Assembly: GCA_000708835.1 (NCBI GenBank)
Contig: DF237521.1
Coordinates: forward strand, 1 to 48,621
DNA: 48,621 bases
DNA from: Klebsormidium nitens
Taxonomy: Eukaryota; Streptophyta; Klebsormidiophyceae; Klebsormidiales; Klebsormidiaceae
Direction: 5' to 3'
How positions within the stretch are numbered: the stretch's first letter is position 1; each line of letters begins with the position of its first letter. Positions 1-10,102 of this stretch are shown here, piece by piece. The translations under genes were made by a program, and so were the position numbers. The notes under the pieces are model-generated. The model saw only the letters and a program-made list of their open reading frames with translations. It was not told the origin of the DNA and searched no databases.

Positions 1-1305
1 CTACGACTCTAACTACTGGTGGTCTTCATCGTCGCCGTCGACGCCTGAACGCCACCCAAATATCTTCTCGGTCGCCGGCCGCCGCGCGAAACTCCTTCCG
101 CGCGCGCGCGGGCTCGCGTACAGCAGGGGATGACGAAGTGGCACTGTCCGCGAGGGGGTGACTCTTGGGCAGCACACGTAACGCAGTCTGGACGGTCAGT
201 CTGTCTTGTATATTATCTATTATCTTAAAAGCGTTACCTCCGGCCGGGGGGGTTCCGACACTACAGATACAATACATATATACCTGATGTACCTACCGGT
301 AAACAGATCCCGACAGATACTCATAACATTCGGTTCAGCATCAGATCGTCACTGCTAAAATACTGGTTGTTGAACAGAATTGAGAGAAGCTTCCGGAACA
401 GCATGGATAGCGCCTGGCCCCGGCATGAAAAAAATTAGGCCGGCTGCATGCGGCTAGTTACATCGCTCGAGTTACCTTTGATTCGCATCTAGCGCGTATG
501 TAGCGGTTCTGCGGTAACCCCCGGGGGTTGCGTAAGTCAGGATATTGCTTGATTACCTATTGACCAATGGCATGTTGTGAACTTGAACAGACGGACAGGT
601 CACATGGCACGTGATGCTAGTCACGCGGGTCTTGTATTTTACTCTGCATTATGCACCTGCCGTGAGTCGTGGACTCGTGGTCATTTTCGCAGTTCCGCTC
701 CGTCGTTTTCATCAGTCCATGTGCCGGAGCAGAGCAGAACGGAACGCCAAAGGCCAGCGGTGACCTGGCACCAGCTCAAACTTGTCTAACCAACCCGTTT
801 CGAACCGTGTTGGTCAAACCGAGAAGGCAGGTGGCAGGTGCCGCTTTCGAGTACGCGTACGTACGTAGATTTCTTGCAGCGGAGGTGTCATTCACGAGCA
901 TTGATTCACAACCAGTACGCGCAGGCAAAAAGTCACGACTGTGTCAAGACTCAAACCACGAAACGACGTGCCTCTGACGGTTTTCAATCCGTGCCATTGA
1001 CAATCACCGTCAGCATGAAAACCAGGAGTCGGGTTAGCCTAACCGTTAGGTACGTTATCTGCTCTTCTCGTCAGAAGTCAGGCCCAGCAATCCTTGTTTC
1101 TGCGCTACGTTGTTGAAACCATTCACAACTTGCGAGGCGCATTGGAATTTGGGCGCATTGGAATATGGATGCACATGGGTGCAACATTCAAGGTGGCATG
1201 CAGAGATACTAGATAGTACAGGCTTGCGTGGAGCAGAGCAAATAGCAATGCAGCAGCTACTTGTAGGGGCGTAAGAATCTTCAAAGACCTCTGGTTCCAC
1301 AGCAA
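1..1305. other. Region upstream of acetate kinase, no gene recognised
   Basis: I see no protein motif here on either strand; the open frames are short and overlap one another. An in-frame TAG at 1264 lies 42 bases before the acetate kinase ATG, so the visible first exon cannot extend further upstream without splicing. The bases just before the ATG (near 1290-1302) end in TTCCACAG, which could serve as a 3' splice site. An upstream exon supplying a targeting peptide is therefore possible but not visible. Confidence 0.5.
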
Positions 1306-4300
1306 ATGGCGCGCGAAAGGGCTGTCCTGGTGCTCAATGCTGGCAGTTCGTCCCTCAAGTGAGATGCCAATCAATCTCGGCTGTATAGTGGATAGTGCAT
1401 GTCTGGTTCGATTGCAAGGGTGGTTTTGCAGTCTTGTGAATTGGTTCTGTCGTCAAGGATTCAGCAGATTGCCAACTAAATATGGTCACAACCACTCCCC
1501 ATCTGGTTTGGAACAGGCAAACCCTTAGGATCAGGGAGGCATTCAAGTGCTTCCTGAACATGGACAATGACATTTGGCTCCACGATTGAGTGCAGGTATG
1601 CCATATACAATTTCCTGAAGGAAGGGACCATTAAAAGGACAGTGCAGGGTCTGGTAAGAGGTCGCTGACATCCCTGCTCATATTGTACCGGTTGGACAAC
1701 AAGGTTTCTCTGTATCAAATAGCTGCCTGAAAGGAGAATTGAGACATGCATCTGAGAACATTGCTGCTCCTGCCACGCAAATGACGAGGGGCAGGTTCAG
1801 GCATGTTCAGCATTTGCCATATCTACCTATCCCTTGTTAAGAGTCTACAACTTGCAGAGTGGTTATTCTTAGTACAGGCGACTACAAGCTGGCTTCACAA
1901 CTTCACCCCCACTCCTTCAGGAAAACTGGGACTCAGCTCAATGAAATTTCAATGTGTTCCAGCATGCCTTCGCCCAGAGAAAACGACAGAGGAAGAAATT
2001 TGTCAAACAGGTGGAGCAGAATGGCACCAGCAGGCGCTCCGTCAGCGAATGACCTTCAGCTAAACTGGGACTCAGCTCAATGGACTGTCAATGTGTTCCA
2101 GCATGCTTTGTTCCAGAGGAATCGACTGAGGAAGTGATCTGTCAAACAGGTGGAGCAGATTGGCACCAGTAGGAGCTCCATCAGCCACCACTCGCTGACT
2201 GGAGCCCCAATCCCGGGAGCTGATGCTGCTGGCAGTGTCAAGCTGGCTACCGAGCTCGCAGATCACAAGGTTGCGCTGCAGAAGGCCACAGAGTACATGC
2301 ACCATGAAGCGAACCTGTAAGTTCACTTTCTGCGGCCTGGTCTTTGGTGGCGAATGAGATTAAAGCAGAAGAAGCTGAGGAGAAAAGTCTTCCTGTCGTC
2401 TCCTACAGTCTTGGCGAATTTCGATTCAGGGTGCCTGAGTAGGCAAATAAGGTGGGGCAAAGAGTCCATCTTGACCAGCACTCTTTGCAATCCATTCTGC
2501 ATGTACACTCTGTCCCTCAAGCCAAGACTTCATACGATTTCAGTTGAGACACACGTCATGCGCAAACCAGAAGTAATCTTGGACGCACTGGATCGAGCCA
2601 TCGATTATTGTTTTGTCGGAGACATCTGCGCTGGAACCGTAACAGTCTCTCACCTGAGGAAAGTATCACAATAAACTGACACATGGTCTCTTCTGCAGCC
2701 ACATTGCTGGCGTTGGTCATCGCGTTGTGCACGGAGGCGAGTCGCTGACCGCCTCCACTCTGATCGACAAGCGAGTCAAAGGGCTCATCCAGGAACACAG
2801 CGCTCTCGCACCCCTCCACAATCCGCCAAACCTGGTCGGCATCGAAGTCGCCGAGCAGCTGTTTCCAGTTCCCCAGGTCCGCCTCTTGCTCGTCTTCGAA
2901 GGTCTGTGCACAGAGGTGTCAACTGCCGTGCCGAAATGAAAAATGTTAGCTGTGCTTATTCTCTCTTGATCCCGAAGCACGCGTCTCATCTCTCAATTGC
3001 CATGGGCCTAGCCCTTTAAATAAAGTTCTCGAAGTTGCCCACTCGCAGCCTCTTGTGTTCAACAAGCCCTGTGCGAAGCCGCTTGTTGCAGAGACTCGCC
3101 TGCTGGAATTTTAGACCTCGAAAGAGATTAGCCCCCATCTAAGCGGACTGAGGTCTGGGCAAAGGCTTACTTGACACCTGGGCATCATCTCGTGACTGTC
3201 GCTCGACACCTTCCGGACCTCCGTAGCCGATTCTCATTTCGACCAAAGACTTTTTCCACTTCGACCGAAGTGTACAGAGATGTCATCGCTGGCCCCGAAT
3301 CTGATGGTGCGGATTACCGAGGGCCCCCCAGGACTAAAATCGAAAAAGTGGCCGTAAGTTTGAGACTTTCTTGACGCCCCAAAAACGCTTCGATCCCCCA
3401 TCCCCAGGTCGCCGTCTTTGACACCAGCTTCCACTCCACCATGCCTGAAGAGGCCTACACATACGGCCTTCCCTTCTCCCTCTACAAAGAGCTCGGCATC
3501 CGGCGTTACGGTTTCCACGGCACCAGTTACCTGTACCTTACCAGGGAGACCGCGCGACTGCTGAACAAGCCCCCCGAAAAGTTGAACGCCATCATGTTTC
3601 ATATTGGGGCGGGCGCGAGCGTTGCGGCGATCAAGGGCGGCGAGAGCGTGGACACGTCCATGGGGGTGACACCGCTCGAGGGGCTCGTAATGGCAACCAG
3701 GTGAGAGACTTTGATTTGGTGTCAAAGGTCCCTAATCGAGGTCTGCAGAGGGAAGCGAGGATGGGGGGGGAGGTACTTTTGCGACGAGGTTCCTCGTTCT
3801 GGCGTGTCAGAGCAAAAATCTCCGGCTTGGAGATCTTTCTGAGCAGTTGACCCAGTGAAGACGACTCAAGTTTTTCCAAAAGGTCTTTGGGCTTGGAAGC
3901 ACTGCAGAGGTTCGTGATGGTGACCCTTTGGTGCAGTAAGGCCGAGACGCTTATTGACGGAATTTTGCGAGCGCCTTTAAATGTCAATTTACAGGTCAAC
4001 TTAATCCTCGAAGTCATTGCTACTGTGGCTGTGTAGCCGAATGCCAACATCTGCTTCGAGGAGTTACTCTCCACTATCAAGCCTGTTGTAAGAATTCACA
4101 CTTTCTGTCGAACAACGAGCCTCCGACCCTGCCCCAGGTGTGGAGACGTGGACCCCAGTCTGGTGAAGATCCTGAAGGACCACAAAGGGCTCTCCCCGGA
4201 TGACGTCGACACCCTGATGAACAAGAAGAGCGGCCTCTTAGGTAAGCAGAAATGAAGATTCTCCTAGGAGCGGGGAGCGGGATCCTCCTAAATGGACGCC

Positions 4301-6258
4301 GCATCCTGTCGACTCTTGGCCGATGCATTCCCGATTTGTGAGTGCAGAGCAGAGTACAGCAGAGCGTATTCTGCGGTTTAGACCTTCGAACTTGTCTAGA
4401 AACGATGCTCGATATCTTCGAGGAAATCTTTGACTTCTTACCAGAGTCCCGTGTTCCGTACCCTGAAAGATGCCCTTCACTTCTCTATTACCTAAGAAGC
4501 TGCAGGTTTTCTTTTTGTCCGTTTGAAGGGTCCCGAACGGTTCCGAAGCGTTGTCTACCATGACTATCTGCGGGAATCTCCATCGTATCCCAACGGTTGA
4601 CGTCCTTCGGAAGCAAGCACGAGCAGTTCGCAGGTGCCCACTTTTGCCTGTGCTTGCAAATTTCCCGACGTCCCCGTTATTGAAGCAAACCCCCGCAGGA
4701 CTGACCGGGACGAGTGACATGAGAACGGTGGTGGAGAGAGCGGCAGCAGGCGACGCTCAAGCGGGGCTCGGACTCAAGGTTAGAATCACCAACGGCCGTG
4801 CAATCCGTATTCCTACCACAATCATTTGCAATCGCTGCATTGGAATATGTATTGACTGCTGACGAATACTTGCGCTGACCTCTTTAAAGAGAGGGACCGA
4901 ATCTGGCCGCCGTAATCTAGCCTTGACATGCCAGGGCTCTGAGATTCCACTCTACGCCTGCGCTGTCAAGCTTTGGGCGAGAGATTGCAGACTGAAGCGC
5001 AGACGTCAGGATCCGTTCTGGTCATTCTGCTCTCATCAAAGTGGCGGAAGCGACTCTTGTTTTCACTGTCCTTGCCCAGCGTTTCCAAGTTTTTCAAAGA
5101 TCTCGTTACTGTTGCTTGCAAAAGCGTAGACGAAGGGGAGCTCAGCATCCGCCACGTGTGCACAGGTTTGGGTTCACCGGGCAAGGAAGTACCTGGGCGC
5201 ATACCTGGTGCATTTGCGAGGCGACGTAGACGCGATCGTATTCAGCGCTGGGATCGGCGAGCGGTCCGTGGTCGTGCGGCAAATGATCTGCGAGGGGTTG
5301 GAGCGGTTCGGGATTGAGATCGACAACGCCAAGAACGAGGACGTGAAGAAGAAGGGCGGGGACATCTCCAAAGACGGCTCGCGTATCAAGGTAATCGAAG
5401 AAGTTTCTGTTGCGGTGTAAACGAGAAAATGAGCGATCGTGTGGTAGATAGACTGCTGTGGCCGAACCGGATTACGAATCATGCGTTTTGAGGAGATCCA
5501 GTTTGTGAAGATTTGTGTCCCGGTAGTCCCGGACCTCCTGTGTCAACTGTGACCGCTCACAATGGTCTTGTATAGCATTCGCAACCGCAACGAGAAATTT
5601 GGACTGAAGAGTAGCCGCTCACTTTCAGCAATCTTGTGGTCCAAAGGCTCCGAATCAAGAATCGGGGTCTAACAAAGTCCAACATCTATAGTCACAGAAA
5701 GCTTGAATGGTCTCCAGAAATACGGCAATCCATCAGTTCGGGCGATGCACTCTTGTTGAAGAGGCCGGATTGCACTCGTTTGGGCTGTCAAGACGATTGT
5801 GGACTCTAGTCAAGTCGGCCCTTCTGGATATGCGGAATTCGTGTTGTCAGCATTCGCTTCCTCTTTACCTTGCTCTCTGGATGGGCTTTGCATTCCCGAG
5901 GCTGCGAGATTCAAGTCCGGCAGCAACCGTGCATTACTGTGCGTGTTTGTAGAGAGAACACTAGTTGCTGCTTACCTTATATCCGGCTTGGATAAAAAGG
6001 AAGCCCACACCAAGTAAGGGCAAGCATAACGTTCTTGCTTGTATGAGCTTATCTCGAGGTCTGCAGCAAAAGCGAGTTTGGAGTGAGGACTTTAGCAGTT
6101 GATAATGTTTCTGTGAGGCTGTCTCCTTGCAATCAAAGAGTTTCACATCCTCTTTGATGAAGGCATCTTTTTCGCGTTCGCAGGTTCTGGTTGTTCCCAC
6201 TGACGAAGAGTTGTGCATAGCCCAAGAAACAATCAGAGTAATTGACACAGTAGGTTGA
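1306..6258 (+). CDS. Acetate kinase, nine exons, 410 aa
   Basis: Acetate kinase interconverts acetate + ATP and acetyl phosphate + ADP, acting next to phosphate acetyltransferase. Exons by frame and GT-AG borders: 1306-1358, 1596-1653, 2150-2316, 2699-2876, 3408-3700, 4138-4241, 4699-4778, 5166-5390, 6184-6258. All phases match and give 410 residues, the usual family length. Motifs in order: [11 protein letters not shown] near residue 8 (phosphate loop), GHRVVHGGE (active-site Arg), APLHNPPN (His), [14 protein letters not shown] (catalytic Asp), [32 protein letters not shown] (second Arg), FSAGIGERS (catalytic Glu) and C-terminal [24 protein letters not shown] has Ala where most homologues have Asn (HLGNG). 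The start is the first ATG after an in-frame stop. No targeting peptide is visible, so cytosol, or an organelle via an unseen upstream exon, are both possible. Identity is very secure; the N terminus is less so. Confidence 0.95.
1924..2201 (+). repeat. Tandem duplication across the acceptor of acetate kinase exon 3
   Basis: Two units with a 139-bp period (about 1924-2062 and 2063-2201). Each starts AACTGGGACTCAGCTCAATG and contains the 3' splice site TCAAACAG followed by GTGGAGCAG. The second unit holds the true exon 3 start at 2150, reading [10 protein letters not shown]. The first, with its junction at 2011, reads [13 protein letters not shown] and then hits a stop, so it is a decayed pseudo-exon that keeps an AG acceptor. 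Confidence 0.85.
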
Positions 6259-7736
6259 TAACGTCGGCGTCAGAAGGGTTGTTAGTCACAGAAATGGTAG
6301 TATACCTGTAAACTATAGCTGTAAACATGGCGACCAGAGGTAGCACGAGGCACGCGTCTGACGATGTTAGATGCACGCGTCTGACGAGTTTAGATGTCAT
6401 GTAGGTTTTCCCAGCCCATCGTCAACTTCGCAGGCCGCCCGCAAAGTATCAGCGGTCCCAGTATGAGAGAACATAGTAATAGTGTGTATGGTTTGGTCCT
6501 GATATCGAAGCGAACCTTCAATTACAGTCAACTAACTGTGCATTCAAACGATAAATGAAGGCATCCGACCACCGTGAATCATCACTAAAAAGCCTTTGAT
6601 TTCTACGTTGGACTTCAGAAACTAGATCCTCGTATCGTGGTTTTTCAAATCAAACACGCGCTGTAGCTAAACAGGCATAATAGGCTCCTTCAATGGCATA
6701 CAAACGTTTAGGAGTAACCGTTAAAGTACGTTATGCGGCGTGACAGCTAATTGAATGTCATCTATTTAAGTTCCTATCAGTTAGTGACCCGGCGGGCTTG
6801 CAAGAGCTATATCCGAGATCATGCATGAAGCTGACTGGCTTCAACTTGTTCCCACATGACGTACTGGCTTCCAATGCATGGCTCGAGTTACTGGCAGGCG
6901 ACCAGGCCAGCTAAGTTCGCTTCAGGGCGGCCTCGATCGTAAAGGACCCGGGGGCGGCTGCACCGTGTAGAGTCCGGATCAAGTCAGTGCAATTAAAACG
7001 GCCTATAAGACGGCCCTAAAATTTCCTGTACAAAAGGTTGATAAATGTAATGATCGCAAGTTGCACATGTATGGCCCAACATGCGCGCTTTGTCGGCTAA
7101 TGACTCGCGGGCCCGGCCAATGATGCGTGCCAGTTAAGAACATGGCGAGAACTCGCTGGCATGCTGCTTGAGCCATTATTTCGATTTAACCTATGCCTAG
7201 ATTTGAAAGAGCTTATATGATGATATGTTGGGATAACAAATACTGCATGCAGCGCGCGTTGCAATCATGTGGCCACAATGAAATGATGTTAAGAGCAGCT
7301 CGACCATCATTGCGAGCAGGATCATTGCGTCCGGACAGGCACGTTGACTTTGTCGAGAGAAGTCAAGAGCTGAATTCAAATTCAGCTTGCCAAAAGATTG
7401 ATATAGATCACTTCCATAATTATACCTTATACCTTTAACACAGCCGATATGCGAGGAAGGGGATATGTCCCTGCCGTTCTCGTCCTCTTCAAAACACGGA
7501 TTTTCGAGAGACCCTGGTATACTTAAGCTGCCAAAGCTCGCCCTAAAACGAAAGCAGAACACCGACCTTACTCACCAACCGCGGTTGAGTACTGCAGTGA
7601 AACATCCGTCAAACATCGAAGAAGAATTGCACTTTCCGGATGAGCTTTGCTTTTGCTCGGACGTTCCCCTACTTTCGACAATCTTTTCCCCCAGAAGCCT
7701 TTGCACCACCTGATGCATTCCACTTTACTCTGCATA
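6259..7736. other. Convergent intergenic region, acetate kinase to HMG-box gene
   Basis: This stretch lies between the 3' end of acetate kinase and the 3' end of the minus-strand HMG-box gene, so it should hold both 3' UTRs. I find no gene, RNA gene or mobile element in it. The only visible structure is a short direct repeat at 6351-6396. Confidence 0.5.
6351..6396. repeat. 23-bp direct tandem repeat, two copies
   Basis: Two adjacent 23-bp units (6351-6373 and 6374-6396) begin CACGCGTCTGACGA and end TTAGATG, differing at two positions. They sit in noncoding DNA shortly after the acetate kinase stop codon. No function is implied. Confidence 0.8.
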
Positions 7737-8825
7737 TCAACCGTTCTCCATACTTTGCAACGCTTCCCCTTCTCGCTGCTCTTGACTCCCGTTCACACAG
7801 CCTTGCCCATTTTCACCCCCTTGCCCATTCACACCCCCTGGCTCTTGCCCATATTTGCCATCGAGCCTGTCAACATCTTCTTGCAGATCGACGTTCTCAT
7901 GCCCGTCTGCTTCTTGCACATTGGTCGAAATCTCAGGCGCGTTCCCCATTTCGTGGTCGTTCGCACCAGTCTGCACATTTAAACTTGCTACCCCAGTCAC
8001 AGGCTCCTGCCTATTCACACCTTCCACAAATGGGGTCCCCACCCCTCCTTCCCCCTCCTTCCGCCTCCCCTCCCCTCCCTCCCCTCCTTCCCCCTCCCTG
8101 TGTGCCACCCCCCCGGTGTTCAGTGTCCACACCTTGGGCGCAATATCCATCCGTCCGGCAGGGGGGTGTAGATCAGGCCTGAAAACCACCCCCCTAAACG
8201 CCTGCCGCTTCTCTCCCACACGCAGCGTCACAAAATACCCCACGTCAAACATGCCGTCGATCATCCCAGAAACGGGGGTCCCGATGAGTGCCGCGGCAGG
8301 GCTTCCATCGCCCCCCGTTGCATCAACGTGCTGCCCCGGTTTACTTCTCTTGGGTTTGACTAATCCCGGCAAGTGCTGTAGCAGTGTCTCCTTGTCTTCC
8401 GGCTTGCTCTGCTTCAGCGCGAGCGCCAACAGGTCCACCTCGTTCTTTCGCTTCTTCTTTTTAGCCTTCCCCTGAGCTTCTTTCACCGCCCCCAGTTGCA
8501 GCAACTCCTCTCGCTCCTTCTGAGCCTGCTGTACGAACTCATTGCGCTCGTCGTCCGCAAGCTTTGCCCACTTCTTCCCAATCAGGCGCTCAATGTCATA
8601 GCCGGTCTTCCCCGGATTCTGGTCCTTCGTCTCCTTTCGCACCTTAGCGGCGTACAGGTTGAATGCACGCAGGTTTACAGACTTGCGACTAACTGGTGGC
8701 TGTGCAGAGTCCGTTGCCCTCTGGTCTGGGGAAGCCGCCTTTGATTTCCTGTCCGCTTGGGACTGAGCAACCCCATTGGCGGCTGCGCCCGCAGAGGGAC
8801 TCACTTCTGGCGGAGAAGAATCCAT
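7737..8825 (-). CDS. HMG-box protein with a conserved RGVVF block
   Basis: Single intronless frame of 362 residues starting MDSSPPEVSPSAG. Residues ~52-112 (LRAFNLYAAKVRKETKDQ ... KKWAKLADDERNEF) have the pattern of an HMG box, a minor-groove DNA-bending domain. A Lys/Arg-rich likely nuclear signal follows (AKKKKRKNE, ~120-129). Residues ~180-230 contain GTPVSGMIDGMFDVGYFVTL, then RGVVFRPDLHPP and DIAP. I recall a similar block from plant AT-hook-motif proteins of the At5g52890 type; that link is from memory. The last ~120 residues are low complexity, rich in Gly, Glu, Asn and Gln, with degenerate GVNGQGGENGQG repeats. It is probably a nuclear chromatin-associated factor; target and role cannot be told from sequence. 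The ATG is the first in frame. It is the only clearly intronless gene in the window. Confidence 0.8.
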   Translation of the reverse strand: MDSSPPEVSPSAGAAANGVAQSQADRKSKAASPDQRATDSAQPPVSRKSVNLRAFNLYAAKVRKETKDQNPGKTGYDIERLIGKKWAKLADDERNEFVQQAQKEREELLQLGAVKEAQGKAKKKKRKNEVDLLALALKQSKPEDKETLLQHLPGLVKPKRSKPGQHVDATGGDGSPAAALIGTPVSGMIDGMFDVGYFVTLRVGEKRQAFRGVVFRPDLHPPAGRMDIAPKVWTLNTGGVAHREGEGGEGGEGRRKEGEGGVGTPFVEGVNRQEPVTGVASLNVQTGANDHEMGNAPEISTNVQEADGHENVDLQEDVDRLDGKYGQEPGGVNGQGGENGQGCVNGSQEQREGEALQSMENG

Positions 8826-10102
8826 TCAAGCAGCAATGATATCTTGTGAGGCAGTAAAAGCTCTTTTAATATCAGCGCAACGAGGATTACGCTTCTTGCA
8901 TTCTCTGTACAAATTCTGCAGGAAGGCAGTCAGCTGTTCGTGTCAGCCACCATTCACAGTGTCAGCTTTTCTAAGATATGTATCCTAGTACCCAGTAAAA
9001 ACAGTCCTCTTCACTTGTCCCATGTGCTGCATTCAACAAGCTCCAGCTGCTCCACTACGCAGACGACGCGCTCCACTGGCACAGGCAACAGGCCAGCTAG
9101 GGCCCCGGGCAATGGGATACCGTAGCCTGATTTCGTATGGAACCCTAATACTCCAAACCCCAAACCTCGTGAAGGGGGGGCGGGGTCGCGTCGGCCGCGC
9201 GCGGCCGCGCGGGATTGTCAATCGAACCCTCAGTGACTAAAGACGGTTCAGTGACAATTGAGGTGCCGTGGCACTCACATCTACCTATCTTTGAGTTGCC
9301 TTGACCAACGACCATAGATCTTATTGATACTCTTATACTGCTATTCTGATTGAGATATTATATCCTTACCGTACCATGCACGCGCACGGGGCGGCCACCG
9401 ACTCAATTCGTCCGACCGGCGAGATTGATGCTCGCGTTAAATCTGCATGATTCAACGAATTGGACCATTCGATTCAGTACCTAAAAAGGTTTGGAAGATT
9501 CAGCCAGGGATGCAATTTGATCTAGATCTAGCTTTCCAAGCTTTAATAGGCCGTCTGCAGTAATTTGGAAAATGTAGCCGGTGCACTTACGCAGTCATTG
9601 GGACTGCGTGCATTGTCCCAATGACGTAAACGAATCTCATAGCTGGCATACTATATGGTCACTGCGTACAATTCTGATATAGTATCGTCGACCTTATGCG
9701 ATTTGAACATCCAGCTCAATCTGCCATTGGCGGCTGGCTGACCATGATTGAACTTAACTCTGCAGTGGAGATTCGTGAAACCGGAGCTCGCAGCGGTCTT
9801 CAAGGAAAACAATGTTGATTCAAATGTATTTATCTATCGACTGCAGTTTTACGCTATACTCCAATGTCACGTTCAATATTGCTGCAGAAAACATGTCATT
9901 CAAGCCGCTATACAAGCTAAACTCGAGACTGGAAGGTCCAACATCTTTGTGCGATTGAGCGAACCACCACAAAAACCCAGGGAAAACTCACCTGCACCAT
10001 TTAAATCGGCCAAATGTAAACTCTATCCACTATGGAAGTCGGGCATATCAGGTGTCTCCTGGTCAATGTCGCGTTGCTCAATTTCAACTGGAGCTTATCA
10101 CT
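8826..10102. other. Intergenic: HMG gene promoter side and 3' side of the YciO-like gene
   Basis: No coding motif is visible. The part next to 8825 should hold the HMG gene promoter and 5' UTR. A very GC-rich patch at about 9170-9215 contains GCGGCCGCGC and would be CpG-dense. A short inverted repeat lies at 9586-9633. Confidence 0.45.
9586..9633. repeat. Imperfect inverted repeat, possible hairpin
   Basis: The arm CATTGGGAC faces GTCCCAATG across a short loop. Less perfect pairing extends outward (TTACGCAGT against ACGTAAACG). It lies in intergenic DNA about 0.8 kb upstream of the HMG gene start. It could be a small hairpin or the remnant of a miniature element; no terminal duplication could be seen. 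Confidence 0.5.

Noticed and set aside
7640-8475. Two overlapping + strand frames of about 180-206 codons opposite the HMG-box gene
   Set aside because: Low-complexity Pro/Ser/Leu sequence antisense to the Gly/Glu-rich tail of the HMG protein; no independent support.
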